This document shows positions 1-7,985 of a DNA stretch of 64,000 bases, in pieces. The notes beneath the pieces are model-generated. The model saw only the letters and a list, made by a program, of their open reading frames with translations, had not been told where the DNA came from and made no database searches. Source of the DNA: Mycolicibacterium sp. P9-64 (GTDB lineage: Bacteria > Actinomycetota > Actinomycetes > Mycobacteriales > Mycobacteriaceae); NCBI RefSeq assembly GCF_008329605.1, contig NZ_NPKO01000009.1, positions 62,001 through 126,000 on the forward strand, written 5' to 3'. The number at the start of each line of letters is the position of its first letter. Positions within the stretch are counted from its first letter, which is position 1. The position numbers were made by a program, and so were the translations under genes.

Positions 1-1
1 T

Positions 2-382
2 GCCGACGAGTTCATCAACCGCATGCCGAACGGATATCAGAGCCTGGTCGGCGACCGTGGCTCGACGCTGTCGGGCGGTCAGCGCCAACGGATTGGCATA
101 GCGCGCGCGCTGATTCGGAACAATCCGATCCTGATCCTCGACGAGCCAACGGCGGCGCTGGATGCCGAATCGGAGCACCTGGTGATCGAAGCGATGGAAC
201 GACTGATGGCCGGCCGCACGGTGATCACCATCGCCCACCGGCTGAGCACGCTGCGCGACGCGCACAAGATCATCGTCGTCAAGGACGGCGTGGTGGTGGA
301 GGACGGCACCCAGGAGGAGCTCTTGCGACTCGATGGTGTCTACGCCGAGCTGCACCACCTACAGTTCGACCGGCCTGCCTGA
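2..382 (+). CDS. ABC transporter ATP-binding protein, C-terminal part (5' end outside window)
   Basis: This is the last 126 residues of an ABC transporter nucleotide-binding domain; the reading frame is open from base 2, so the start lies upstream of the window. It shows the ABC signature LSGGQRQR, a Walker B stretch ILILDEP, the D-loop residues that follow, and the switch histidine in TIAHRLST. The order and wording are those of exporter-type (ABCB/MsbA-like) proteins, in which this domain normally follows six membrane helices. The membrane part cannot be seen, so the substrate is unknown. Calling it an exporter is family inference. The domain call itself is secure. Confidence 0.9.
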   Translation, partial: ADEFINRMPNGYQSLVGDRGSTLSGGQRQRIGIARALIRNNPILILDEPTAALDAESEHLVIEAMERLMAGRTVITIAHRLSTLRDAHKIIVVKDGVVVEDGTQEELLRLDGVYAELHHLQFDRPA

Positions 383-541
383 CGGCCAGCGAAACAACGG
401 GTGAACTGTTGGTACGCGGAGGTGTACGAGCGTCGCGCGCGCATCGAATCCTTCGACCGGCGCCGTTGCGCTTGTTAGCATCCGGATGTCCACGGCTGAT
501 GGGAAATCTCGTCAGCAATTTGACGGTTTAAGGAGATGGCG

Positions 542-1300
542 ATGCTCACGGTGCGCGATCACGATGTCGACGATTACGAGTCACTGCGGGACATGGATAG
601 CACCGACGTCGGCGAGCTGCGTGCGGACGACCACGCCTGTCTCGAAGAGCTGGGCCAGTACCTCGTCGCCGCCGACGCCTCCAATCGCTTCGGTATCTGG
701 TTGCTGCACAAGCACTTCGAGCCGCAGTCCGGAGAGGTCTTCGTCGAGCGCTCGGTGCGCGCGCCGCGCGGGACCGAGACCGCCCCGATGATGCGTTCGG
801 TCTTCGGCGAGCAGGGCCTCAGCACCACCGCGATTCGATTCGACGATTTGGTCGACGAGGGCATCGGCGTCGTTGGGTTGGAGTTCGCCGAGCCGGACGA
901 CTTCGGCGACACCGCGCCGCTGAGTGACGACGACGAGGCGATCTTGGCCGGTATCTGCGAGCGGCTGCAGGCTCACGACAAGGTGGAGCGCTTCGGAGTT
1001 CGGTTGATCCGCAACCCGCTGCAGCTCTCGGACAGCGAGCTGCTTCACGAAACGAGTGACGGCGCCAACCGGACGTTGCACTGCACCGTCGGCGAGCGCG
1101 ACGCCGTCCTCAACGAGCTGAACATCATTCAGACCGCCTGGAAGTGGCGCGTGACGCAGGACGGATCCGAGACCATCGTCATGCAGGACTGCACCGCGGG
1201 CTGCGTTCGGGTGGGTGAGGGCCACGACATCGCCCACACCGCGTCCGGAACCGATGACTTCGACAACCCCACCGAAGGCGAGCCGAATCAGCCCTTCTGA
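542..1300 (+). CDS. Conserved hypothetical protein, 252 aa
   Basis: I do not recognise this protein. It is acidic and soluble, with no signal peptide or membrane helix. A middle segment (FGIWLLHKHF, then FGVRLIRNPL about 100 residues later) suggests a possible internal duplication. The C-terminus is polar and probably disordered. Two ATGs lie close together. AAGGAG at 530-535 directly abuts the ATG at 536 but sits 6 bases before the ATG at 542, so 542 is chosen. A TAGCAT box near 475-480 could be a -10 element. The gene stands alone between the ABC gene and a strong hairpin. No function is proposed. Confidence 0.75.
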   Translation: MLTVRDHDVDDYESLRDMDSTDVGELRADDHACLEELGQYLVAADASNRFGIWLLHKHFEPQSGEVFVERSVRAPRGTETAPMMRSVFGEQGLSTTAIRFDDLVDEGIGVVGLEFAEPDDFGDTAPLSDDDEAILAGICERLQAHDKVERFGVRLIRNPLQLSDSELLHETSDGANRTLHCTVGERDAVLNELNIIQTAWKWRVTQDGSETIVMQDCTAGCVRVGEGHDIAHTASGTDDFDNPTEGEPNQPF

Positions 1301-1326
1301 TTCAGCAACGGCCGAGCTTTGCCCTC

Positions 1327-1370
1327 AGGGCGGACAACGATTCCTTCAACCAGGAATCGTTGTCCGCCCT
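1327..1370. terminator. Perfect 19-bp inverted repeat, probable terminator
   Basis: Bases 1327-1345 and 1352-1370 are exact reverse complements with a 6-base loop. The hairpin lies 27 bases after the stop of the 542-1300 gene. It is not followed by a clear T-run, as is common for mycobacterial hairpin terminators. It could also act as an mRNA-stabilising structure. Confidence 0.6.
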
Positions 1371-1638
1371 GATCTTTCGTCCCGCCCCACCGCCGCGCGC
1401 GGGATGGGCGCCCGACCTGGTCGGCAATTCGGCCAGTGGGGCGTATTCGTGCGGGGCGTTGCCGTGACAATGCCGGCAAGGATGACGGCCAGCAGGCAGA
1501 TCGGCTACCGGCAGCAGGAGCGACACAACCGCACGCAACCGTGACGATGGCGTGCGAACCCCAGCGCGCGTCGCATGTCCGGATCTGTGGCGAATTCGTC
1601 GCTCACCGTGCGGCGGTGTTGCACCCTGCGCGCTACAT

Positions 1639-1651
1639 TGGAATCATTCCA
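1639..1651. promoter_or_regulatory. Fur-family-like palindrome upstream of the catalase gene
   Basis: TGGAAT-C-ATTCCA is a perfect 6-1-6 palindrome, 41 bases before the catalase ATG. It resembles the 7-1-7 layout of Fur/PerR-type boxes, which often control catalase genes. No Fur-like gene is in the window, so the regulator is inferred only from site shape and target. Confidence 0.45.
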
Positions 1652-1692
1652 GTTTAGACTTGGCTACCGGCCCACCCCGCGAGGAGAAGATC

Positions 1693-3159
1693 ATGGCATT
1701 CGAGGAGAACACCAAACCCTTGACCACTGCGGCGGGAGCGCCGGTCGTGGACAACCAGAACAGCATGAGCGCCGGCCCCCGCGGCCCGCTGCTCCTGCAA
1801 GACCTGTGGCTCATCGAGAAGCTCGCCCACTTCTCCCGGGAGGTCATCCCCGAGCGGCGCATGCACGCCAAGGGTTCCGGTGCTTACGGCACGTTCCGCG
1901 TCACCCACGACATCTCCCAGTACACGAAGGCGGCGATCTTCAGCCAGGTCGGCAACAGCTGCGAGATGTTCGCCCGGTACTCCACCGTGGCCGGCGAGCG
2001 CGGCGCCGCCGACGCAGAGCGCGACATCCGCGGTTTCGCGCTGCGCTTCTACACCACCGAAGGCAACTGGGACGTGGTCGGCAACAACACCCCGGTGTTC
2101 TTCCATCGCGATCCGCTGAAGTTCCCCGATCTCAACCGGGCCGTCAAGCGCGACCCTCGCACCAATCTGCGTGACCCCGAGAACAACTGGGGTTACTGGA
2201 CCGGTCTGCCCGAATCTCTGCACCAGGTCACCATCACCATGAGCGACCGCGGCATCCCGAAGTCGTTCCGGCACATGCATGGGTACGGCTCACACACCTA
2301 CAGCATGATCAACGCCCAAGGCCAGCGGCACTGGGTCAAGTTCCACTTCCGCACTCAGCAGGGCATCGAGAATCTCACCGACGCCGAAGCGACCGAACTC
2401 GTCGGCCGCGACCGTGAGTCCCACGGCCGCGACCTGTTCGAGGCCATCGAACGCGGCGACTTCCCGAAGTGGACCCTGTACATCCAGGTGATGCCGGAAG
2501 CCGATGCCGCCACCTACCGCTTTCACCCCTTCGACCTGACCAAGGTGTGGAGCCAGAAGGACTACCCGTTGATCGAGGTCGGTGAATACGAGCTGAACCG
2601 CAACCCGGACAACTACTTCGCCGACGTCGAGCAGGCCGCCTTCACACCGTCCAACCTCGTCCCAGGGATCTCGTACAGCCCCGACAGGATGCTGCAGGGC
2701 AGGCTGTTCTCCTACGGGGATGCCGCCCGGTATCGGGTGGGCGTCAACCACCACCAGATCCCGGTCAACTACCCGCGTGGCGCCAAGCTGGTCAACACCT
2801 ATCACCGCGACGGAGCCATGCGCGTCGACGGCAACCAGGGTGGGGTCGCGGGCGTCGAGCCGAACAGCTACGGCCGGTGGGCCGAGCAGCCCGCCTACGC
2901 CGATCCGGCCGAGTCGATCGGCTCCACCGCCGATCACTTCGACTTCCGGGAGGACGACGACAACTACTTCGAGCAGCCGGGTGACCTGTTCCGACTGATG
3001 ACCGGAGACGAGCAGCAGAGGCTCTTCGACAACACCGCCCGCGCGATCAAGGGCGCTCGGCGCCAGACCGTCGAAAAGCACATCGAGCACTGCACCAAGG
3101 CCGATCCTGCCTACGGCGAAGGCGTTCGCAAGGCCTGCGAAGCCCTCGGCGCGCTGTAA
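1693..3159 (+). CDS. katA: Monofunctional haem catalase
   Basis: Breaks down hydrogen peroxide to water and oxygen in the cytoplasm. At 488 aa it has the length of a small-subunit (clade 3 type) catalase. The catalytic histidine region reads FRVTHDI (about residues 71-77), the distal asparagine region DVVGNNTPVFF, and the haem-ligand tyrosine region GRLFSYGDAARYR. The active-site serine/valine surroundings YSTVAGERGAAD are also intact. The chosen ATG has GAGGAG 6 bases upstream; the frame is open further 5', but that part has no catalase similarity. The ankyrin gene follows 18 bases later, probably in the same transcript. A Fur-like palindrome lies upstream, so peroxide or iron control is likely. 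Confidence 0.95.
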   Translation: MAFEENTKPLTTAAGAPVVDNQNSMSAGPRGPLLLQDLWLIEKLAHFSREVIPERRMHAKGSGAYGTFRVTHDISQYTKAAIFSQVGNSCEMFARYSTVAGERGAADAERDIRGFALRFYTTEGNWDVVGNNTPVFFHRDPLKFPDLNRAVKRDPRTNLRDPENNWGYWTGLPESLHQVTITMSDRGIPKSFRHMHGYGSHTYSMINAQGQRHWVKFHFRTQQGIENLTDAEATELVGRDRESHGRDLFEAIERGDFPKWTLYIQVMPEADAATYRFHPFDLTKVWSQKDYPLIEVGEYELNRNPDNYFADVEQAAFTPSNLVPGISYSPDRMLQGRLFSYGDAARYRVGVNHHQIPVNYPRGAKLVNTYHRDGAMRVDGNQGGVAGVEPNSYGRWAEQPAYADPAESIGSTADHFDFREDDDNYFEQPGDLFRLMTGDEQQRLFDNTARAIKGARRQTVEKHIEHCTKADPAYGEGVRKACEALGAL

Positions 3160-3177
3160 CGCGATTTGGGAGTTGAC

Positions 3178-3615
3178 ATGGCAGACAACGTGATCGACGA
3201 CCAGACCACCACCATCGATGCCGAATTGATGGACCTGGCGGCGCGCCTGTTCGACGCGGCCCGCAACGGCGACGCGGCAATGCTGGCCGCCTACGTCGAC
3301 GCCGGTGTCCCCGTCAACCTCACCAACGCAAGCGGGGACACCATGGTGATGCTGGCGGCCTACTACGGAAACGAGTCGGCCGTCGCGGCACTAATCGCGC
3401 GCGGCGCCGACGTGGATCGACCCAACGACCGAGGCCAGACTCCTTTGGCCGGTGCGGTCTTCAAGAACGACTCGACGGTCATCGAGTTGCTGTTGTCGGC
3501 CGATGCCGACCCCCTCGCAGGGGCACCGTCCGCTCTCGAGACCGCGCGGTACTTCGAAAGGGCGGACATCGCACGGCAATTGGCCGGACACGTGGAACGG
3601 CGCGCCGTGCGTTAG
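3178..3615 (+). CDS. ankB: Ankyrin-repeat protein, AnkB-like catalase partner
   Basis: A 145-residue soluble protein made almost entirely of ankyrin repeats. Typical segments are NGDAAMLAAYVDAGVPVNLTN, then DTMVMLAAYYGNESAVAALIARGADVD and GQTPLAGAVFKNDSTVIELLL, about three and a half repeats. In Pseudomonas aeruginosa the ankyrin protein AnkB is encoded next to KatB and is needed for full catalase activity. The same gene order here suggests the same supporting role, which is inference. There is no signal peptide. The ATG at 3178 has GGGAG 5 bases before it; a TTG 12 bases further upstream is less likely. Confidence 0.85.
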   Translation: MADNVIDDQTTTIDAELMDLAARLFDAARNGDAAMLAAYVDAGVPVNLTNASGDTMVMLAAYYGNESAVAALIARGADVDRPNDRGQTPLAGAVFKNDSTVIELLLSADADPLAGAPSALETARYFERADIARQLAGHVERRAVR

Positions 3616-3656
3616 TGACTCGGTTTGGCCACGTCGAGCGCGCCGGGATCGAGGAC

Positions 3657-3691
3657 GACCGTGGTGGAAGCGGGGTCGGCCCGCCACGGTC
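3657..3691. terminator. Possible hairpin between convergent genes
   Basis: GACCGTGG (3657-3664) and CCACGGTC (3684-3691) pair around a 19-base loop. The hairpin sits between the converging ankB and TetR genes, where a terminator is expected. There is no T-run and the loop is long, so this is weak. Confidence 0.3.
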
Positions 3692-3749
3692 CACCGAACG
3701 CCGCTTGGCCTGAAACCCGATTGACGACACGGCGGTATCCAACGCCCGC

Positions 3750-4406
3750 TCACCCACGCCCCGGCAACAAGGTGGCGATCAATCCGTCTGCGTGCGCGTC
3801 GATCCATTTGGGATCCTTCGGATCTCGGCCGGTCAGTAGCCGCACTTCGGCGACGTCGACATACGGCAGCGCTGCCGCACCGATGATGACGTAGTAGACG
3901 ACATCGGGGTCGATGGGCGCAGCGACACCGTTCTCGCAAAGAATCCGCCACGCTTCCCGGATGCCGCTGAAGAACGGCTTGATGTGAGCCTCCGCAAGCC
4001 AGGTCAAACGGTCGCTTGGCGCGGTGCCCTCGTGCATCATGATCTGGTTGAGCTCGGGATGTTCGGCGGCGAATCGCACGAATCCGCGTATCCCGTCGGC
4101 AAATCCCGCAGCGACATCCGCCACCTCGGCGTCCGCGAGATTGGCGGGTAAGACGCCGTAGATCGCCTCGCGCAACAGCCCGAACAGGTGATCGACCGCC
4201 GCCGTCCACAGTGCCGTCTTCGACTCGAAGTGGTAGCTGATCTGCGGTTGATGCGCGTGGACGCGCGAGGCGATAGCCCGGGTCGAGGCGCCGTCGAAGC
4301 CCTTGGCCCCGAACTCGATGAGGGCCGACTCGAGAAGGCTCTCCCGAATGTCGGACCTGGTCCGGCGGACGCGCGCTCCGTCCTGCGATTGCGTCTTGCG
4401 TGGCAT
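3750..4406 (-). CDS. TetR/AcrR-family transcriptional regulator
   Basis: A 218-residue regulator. The N-terminal TetR helix-turn-helix is clear: IRESLLESALIEFGAKGFDG, then STRAIASRVHAHQPQISYHF and ESKTALW. The C-terminal ligand domain has no recognisable specificity. The ATG at 4406 is preferred over a TTG at 4412. A perfect 34-bp palindrome begins only 10 bases upstream and should be its own operator, so autorepression and repression of the divergent DUF2236 gene are likely. The mRNA would have a very short leader. The ligand is unknown; by neighbourhood it may be the substrate of the divergent oxygenase-like protein. Confidence 0.85.
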   Translation of the reverse strand: MPRKTQSQDGARVRRTRSDIRESLLESALIEFGAKGFDGASTRAIASRVHAHQPQISYHFESKTALWTAAVDHLFGLLREAIYGVLPANLADAEVADVAAGFADGIRGFVRFAAEHPELNQIMMHEGTAPSDRLTWLAEAHIKPFFSGIREAWRILCENGVAAPIDPDVVYYVIIGAAALPYVDVAEVRLLTGRDPKDPKWIDAHADGLIATLLPGRG

Positions 4407-4415
4407 CGTCAAGAG

Positions 4416-4449
4416 TGTACCCTTATTATCGATCGATAATAAGGGTACA
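4416..4449. promoter_or_regulatory. 34-bp perfect palindrome, probable TetR operator
   Basis: Bases 4416-4449 are self-complementary without a mismatch, centred on GATCGATC, with outer arms TGTACCCTTATTAT and its complement. The site lies between divergent genes and starts 10 bases from the TetR start codon. It covers the region where both promoters must be. Confidence 0.85.
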
Positions 4450-4539
4450 TCAAGGTTTCAGTCTCACCGTCGTGGTGCTCCATCACACCGGTGCAGCCGA
4501 ACTCCTCGAGCCGAAGCGCTACACGAACAGGACACCCAC

Positions 4540-5811
4540 ATGACCGTTGAGGACCATGCACCTGCCGAGGCCGATCAGATCTCGACCGACTTCCAAGCAT
4601 TTCTGGACAAACCCAACCGACGTGCCAGCCGACCCAAACGTCGTGGCATCAACGCAGTCTCGCCCACCGGGGGCCTGCCGTCGGACGAACACATCCTCGA
4701 CTTCGCCCACGGGTACTACGATGCAGACCCGGTGGCCGAAGCCTTCGTCAAGGAGGCCTACATCGATGGCAACTCGTCCCACGGCAGAGCCATGCTGGAC
4801 CAGGCCCTCGCCCACGGCATCGAGTCCGTACCCGACGCCCCGGCGTCGATGGTGAAGCTGTTCGAAGAGCTCGAAGTGGACCCACCGTGGGTCGATCACG
4901 ATCTGGTCGAACGCGGCGCGTTCCTGTTCAGACGCTTCGGCCCATCGGTCTTCAGCTTCAACGGCGTCAGCACGCTGCTCGCCTACACCGAAGACCCGAT
5001 CGTGAAGCCCCTCAGCATGACTGGCAAGTACGCAGGCGATGCAGCGCTCAACCGATTCATGGAGACCGCGCGCTTCTGGATCGACGTGTCCGACCCAGGC
5101 GGCACCAAACCCGGAGCGCCTGGTCGAGCCACGGCCATGCGGGTCCGCATCATGCACGTATTCCTCCGGCAACGGATCACCCACCACCCGGAGTGGGACC
5201 TTGCCGCGTGGGGCAAGCCGATCAACCAGGCCGAGGCCACCATCACGCTGCTGTCCGGCGGGTTCGCCACGGGAGTGGGCATGCACCGGCTCGGCTACCG
5301 ATCCACCGCCGCTGACATCTTGGCGATGATGCACTTCTGGCGATACGTCGGACACCTCATGGGCGTCCAACCCCGTTGGTACCCAGGCGATCTACGCGAG
5401 GCCGGCCAACTGATGAGGCTCTACTTCGCCAAGCGGGCGTTCGGAGCGGTGGAGGACGGCCGCGAACTCATCGAGTCATATCCGCGCGCGTTCACTCCGA
5501 AGCCAGGTACGTCTCCCCGCAAGGCGATCCGCGACCAGTTCAACTATCGAATGCAGCTCGGCTACACCCGCTACTTTCTACCGGGCCGCTTCTACCAGTC
5601 CTACGACATGCCCAACCCCTGGCCGTGGGCGCTCTTCCCGGTCCTCCAGGTCCCCATCAACCTCGCGGTCGACCTGCTCGCACACCGAAGCGAACGCATC
5701 GAGCGGCTGCAGGATCGGTACGCGCGGTGGCGACGCAACACCTGGTTCCGCAACGAGATGGGTGACCGCGAAGCCCACTTCCAGGCCGCGGAGACATTCC
5801 GGCGAACGTGA
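4540..5811 (+). CDS. DUF2236 / MpaB-Lcp family oxygenase-like protein
   Basis: A 423-residue protein of the DUF2236 family, which includes MpaB and the haem b rubber oxygenase Lcp. The family pattern is visible around RATAMRVRIMHVFLRQRI (arginines and a histidine, where Lcp has its haem-distal residues) and in the TGVGMHRLGYR and MMHFWRYVGHLMG segments. There is no twin-arginine or Sec signal, so unlike secreted Lcp it should stay in the cytoplasm. A haem cofactor and oxygenase role are family inference; the substrate is unknown. The ATG at 4540 begins a conserved-looking N-terminus; the frame runs open upstream through the operator. It is divergent from the TetR gene and probably repressed by it. 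Confidence 0.75.
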   Translation: MTVEDHAPAEADQISTDFQAFLDKPNRRASRPKRRGINAVSPTGGLPSDEHILDFAHGYYDADPVAEAFVKEAYIDGNSSHGRAMLDQALAHGIESVPDAPASMVKLFEELEVDPPWVDHDLVERGAFLFRRFGPSVFSFNGVSTLLAYTEDPIVKPLSMTGKYAGDAALNRFMETARFWIDVSDPGGTKPGAPGRATAMRVRIMHVFLRQRITHHPEWDLAAWGKPINQAEATITLLSGGFATGVGMHRLGYRSTAADILAMMHFWRYVGHLMGVQPRWYPGDLREAGQLMRLYFAKRAFGAVEDGRELIESYPRAFTPKPGTSPRKAIRDQFNYRMQLGYTRYFLPGRFYQSYDMPNPWPWALFPVLQVPINLAVDLLAHRSERIERLQDRYARWRRNTWFRNEMGDREAHFQAAETFRRT

Positions 5812-5841
5812 TCCCCCTGCGCCGCTGACACTGGTTGAGCG

Positions 5842-7248
5842 TTAGTAAAGGCCTTGCGTCCGAAGCTCGCTGAGCATGGTCGTGACTGCCGCGATGATCT
5901 CGGCATCCGGGCTGTGGAAGCGGCTGCCCAAGCGCTGGATGGCCGTGTCGATGCGTTGCAGGAACGCGCGATACGAGTCAGTCGCGGCCTGGGCGTAGCC
6001 ATCAGCAGCCTGTATCTGCGACGCGTCGGCGTACCGCGACGATAGGTTGGCCAGTTCGCTGGTGAGGTCCTTGGCCTGCTGCTGCACCTTCCATACGAGG
6101 TTGCGGGTGAACTCGAGATCGGGCACGAACTGCGACTCCACGTCCTCTGCCAGTCCGACCTCGAGCACGTAGTCGATCTGATAGAGCGCGTCGATCGTGC
6201 TTTCGACGGCTCCGATTCGGGAGCGCACGTCCAACGGCGGGATGGGAATCGTCAACATCTGGGTCGACACCTCGGCGCGTGCCCACCGCTCCATGTCCTC
6301 GGAATGGGCCTGCCAGTGCGCGATCTCGGTCGCTGCGGCTTGCTGTGCTGCCGCGACCTCGGCGGCCGCGGCCTCCCGCGCCGCAGTGACCTCGGCCTCG
6401 GCGGCTTCCCGTGCAGCGGCGACGTCGCCGCTGGCCTGCCCCTGCGCCGCCGCCACCTCGGCGGCCGCGTCGGAGCGCACCTTCTCCAGCTCGCCACGTA
6501 CCCGCGCTACGGCTTCCTCCCCCGTCGCCCGCTCGGCAGTCCGTTCGGCGCTCCGCTGTTCGGCGCGGGCCTCGGCGGCGCGCACCTTCTCCTCCGCTGC
6601 CGCGACCTCGGCCGCCGCGCTGGCGCTGATGCGCTCGATCTCGGCCTTCAGCTGTTGCACCGTCTTCTCGCCTGCCGCGCGCTCGGCGGTCCGTTCAGTG
6701 CCCCGCTCGACGGCGCGCGCCTCGGCGGCCCGCACCCTCTCCTCGGCTGCGGCTACCTCGGCCGCCGCGCCCGCGCGGACCCGTTCGGTCTCGGCTTGCG
6801 CCTGCTGGACCGCCTTCTGATCTGCCGCCCGTTCCGCTGTGCGTTCGGCATCCTTGCGCGCAGACTCGGCCTCCACCGCGCGGACCCGCTCAGCCGCCGC
6901 CGAGGCAGCGCGCGCGGCTTCCTCGGCCTCGGTCCGAGCCCGCGACGCCGCCGCCTCGGCATCCAGCCTGCCCTGATGGGCTTCGCGGGCCTGCTCCTCG
7001 GCCACCCGGCGAAGATGGTCGGCCTCGACGAGTTGCATCGCCAGCGACCGGCGCGGCACGGGTGGCCCGTTGTTCTGGCGATGTTCGGCGAGGTCGCGCT
7101 CGCTCATCGCGGCCACCGCGACCGTTTCCGCCCGTGGCTGCAACCCCAACCGCTCGGCGGCCGCGACGGCGTCCGCCGCCGCGCGCCGAGTCAGTGTCGC
7201 CCACTTGTCGACGTCGAGGTCCTCGATGTGTTGTCGCGTCGTGGTCAT
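5842..7248 (-). CDS. Coiled-coil protein with three 50-residue repeats
   Basis: I do not recognise this 468-residue protein. Residues about 75-320 are an Ala/Glu/Arg-rich coiled coil. Inside it, three repeats of exactly 50 residues (131-180, 181-230, 231-280) each carry ERTAER and, 26 residues later, AAAEVAAA. The last 140 residues (from TQMLTIPIPPLD) are non-repetitive and look globular-helical. No signal peptide or membrane helix is seen. Its start overlaps the stop of the upstream membrane-protein gene by 4 bases (ATGA), so the two are translationally coupled. A structural or scaffolding role at the membrane is possible but only inferred. Confidence 0.75.
   Translation of the reverse strand: MTTTRQHIEDLDVDKWATLTRRAAADAVAAAERLGLQPRAETVAVAAMSERDLAEHRQNNGPPVPRRSLAMQLVEADHLRRVAEEQAREAHQGRLDAEAAASRARTEAEEAARAASAAAERVRAVEAESARKDAERTAERAADQKAVQQAQAETERVRAGAAAEVAAAEERVRAAEARAVERGTERTAERAAGEKTVQQLKAEIERISASAAAEVAAAEEKVRAAEARAEQRSAERTAERATGEEAVARVRGELEKVRSDAAAEVAAAQGQASGDVAAAREAAEAEVTAAREAAAAEVAAAQQAAATEIAHWQAHSEDMERWARAEVSTQMLTIPIPPLDVRSRIGAVESTIDALYQIDYVLEVGLAEDVESQFVPDLEFTRNLVWKVQQQAKDLTSELANLSSRYADASQIQAADGYAQAATDSYRAFLQRIDTAIQRLGSRFHSPDAEIIAAVTTMLSELRTQGLY
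6409..6858. repeat. Three 150-bp tandem repeats within the coiled-coil gene
   Basis: These bases encode residues 131-280 of the coiled-coil protein. The ERTAER motif recurs at residues 135, 185 and 235 and AAAEVAAA at 161, 211 and 261, a strict 50-codon period. Units one and two are the most alike, and the third diverges at its end. Confidence 0.75.
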
Positions 7249-7850
7249 CGGCGCCGACGCCCTCCGCCGCTCTCCGTCGCGGCGGCGGGAGCGGTCTCGA
7301 TGGGCGTGGTCGGCGGTGCTGGGAGCGGAGGCGGAGTGTCAGGCCTCCGGTGTGCCGATGCCGGCTTGCTGTTGGTCTTTGGCGTCCGTGACGTGGTGGT
7401 CCCCGTCAGGTCGGAGACGGGGCCGGCCTGCTGCGCCAGCACTAGCAGGAGCTGCTCCTGGTAGACCGCTACGGCCTTGGCGAGCGTCTCGTCGCCGAGC
7501 CGCTCGGCGTCACGGAGGAGCCCACCGAGAAGCTCCAGGGTCACTGCAGGCCCGAGGCCCAGGGTGGCGCCCTCGCTGGTGGCAGGCTCTATCCCCGCGG
7601 TGTCGACGACCCACTGCCACCGCTCCCACGCCAGGGCGCTCGCCTCGTCCTCGCGGGCCTGCTCTTCCCGGCGTTCCTGCTGCTCACGCTGCAGTTCGAA
7701 CCGCTGACGGGCTCGTCGGGACGCGTACAGGACGGCGCCCGCCGCGATGACCGCCGCGAGCAGCGCCACGACGCCGGCAAAGCCAGGCGAGACGACGAAG
7801 TCCCGGACCGGTAGATCTACAAGAAGGCCTGCTTGCAGTACTTGGTGCAC
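7245..7850 (-). CDS. Single-pass membrane protein with cytoplasmic coiled coil
   Basis: An unrecognised 201-residue protein. One membrane helix (about residues 21-44, GFAGVVALLAAVIAAGAVLY) is followed by a positively charged, then heptad-like segment (ARQRFELQREQQERREEQ). A helical middle and a Pro/Thr/Ala-rich tail complete it. The basic residues after the helix predict a cytoplasmic C-terminus. The start is GTG at 7850. It is the first gene of a two-gene operon with the long coiled-coil protein, joined by an ATGA overlap, so the two may form one membrane-anchored assembly. That link is inference from the overlap and the shared coiled coils. Confidence 0.65.
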   Translation of the reverse strand: MHQVLQAGLLVDLPVRDFVVSPGFAGVVALLAAVIAAGAVLYASRRARQRFELQREQQERREEQAREDEASALAWERWQWVVDTAGIEPATSEGATLGLGPAVTLELLGGLLRDAERLGDETLAKAVAVYQEQLLLVLAQQAGPVSDLTGTTTSRTPKTNSKPASAHRRPDTPPPLPAPPTTPIETAPAAATESGGGRRRR

Positions 7851-7985
7851 CTTGTCAGTCTCGCACTACCGCAACCACCATGACGGCGGTAATCCTTGCC
7901 AACTCGTCCCCGTTCGTGCACCCTGCGACGGATTGGCGGCGTGTCGCGTCGCCAGATTCACACACCTGCGCGGGACGGGCTCCGG

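Noticed and set aside
1371..1692. Several 60-110 codon frames on both strands between the hairpin and katA
   Set aside because: They are mutually overlapping and Arg/Pro-rich, without ribosome sites or recognisable motifs.
6409..6858. Regular repeats that might suggest a CRISPR array
   Set aside because: The period is 150 bases, has no unique spacers and lies in frame within a coiled-coil gene.
6304..7464. 386-codon open frame on the plus strand opposite the coiled-coil gene
   Set aside because: It is an antisense shadow of repeated Ala/Glu/Arg codons, of Arg/Gly/Pro-rich composition without any family motif.
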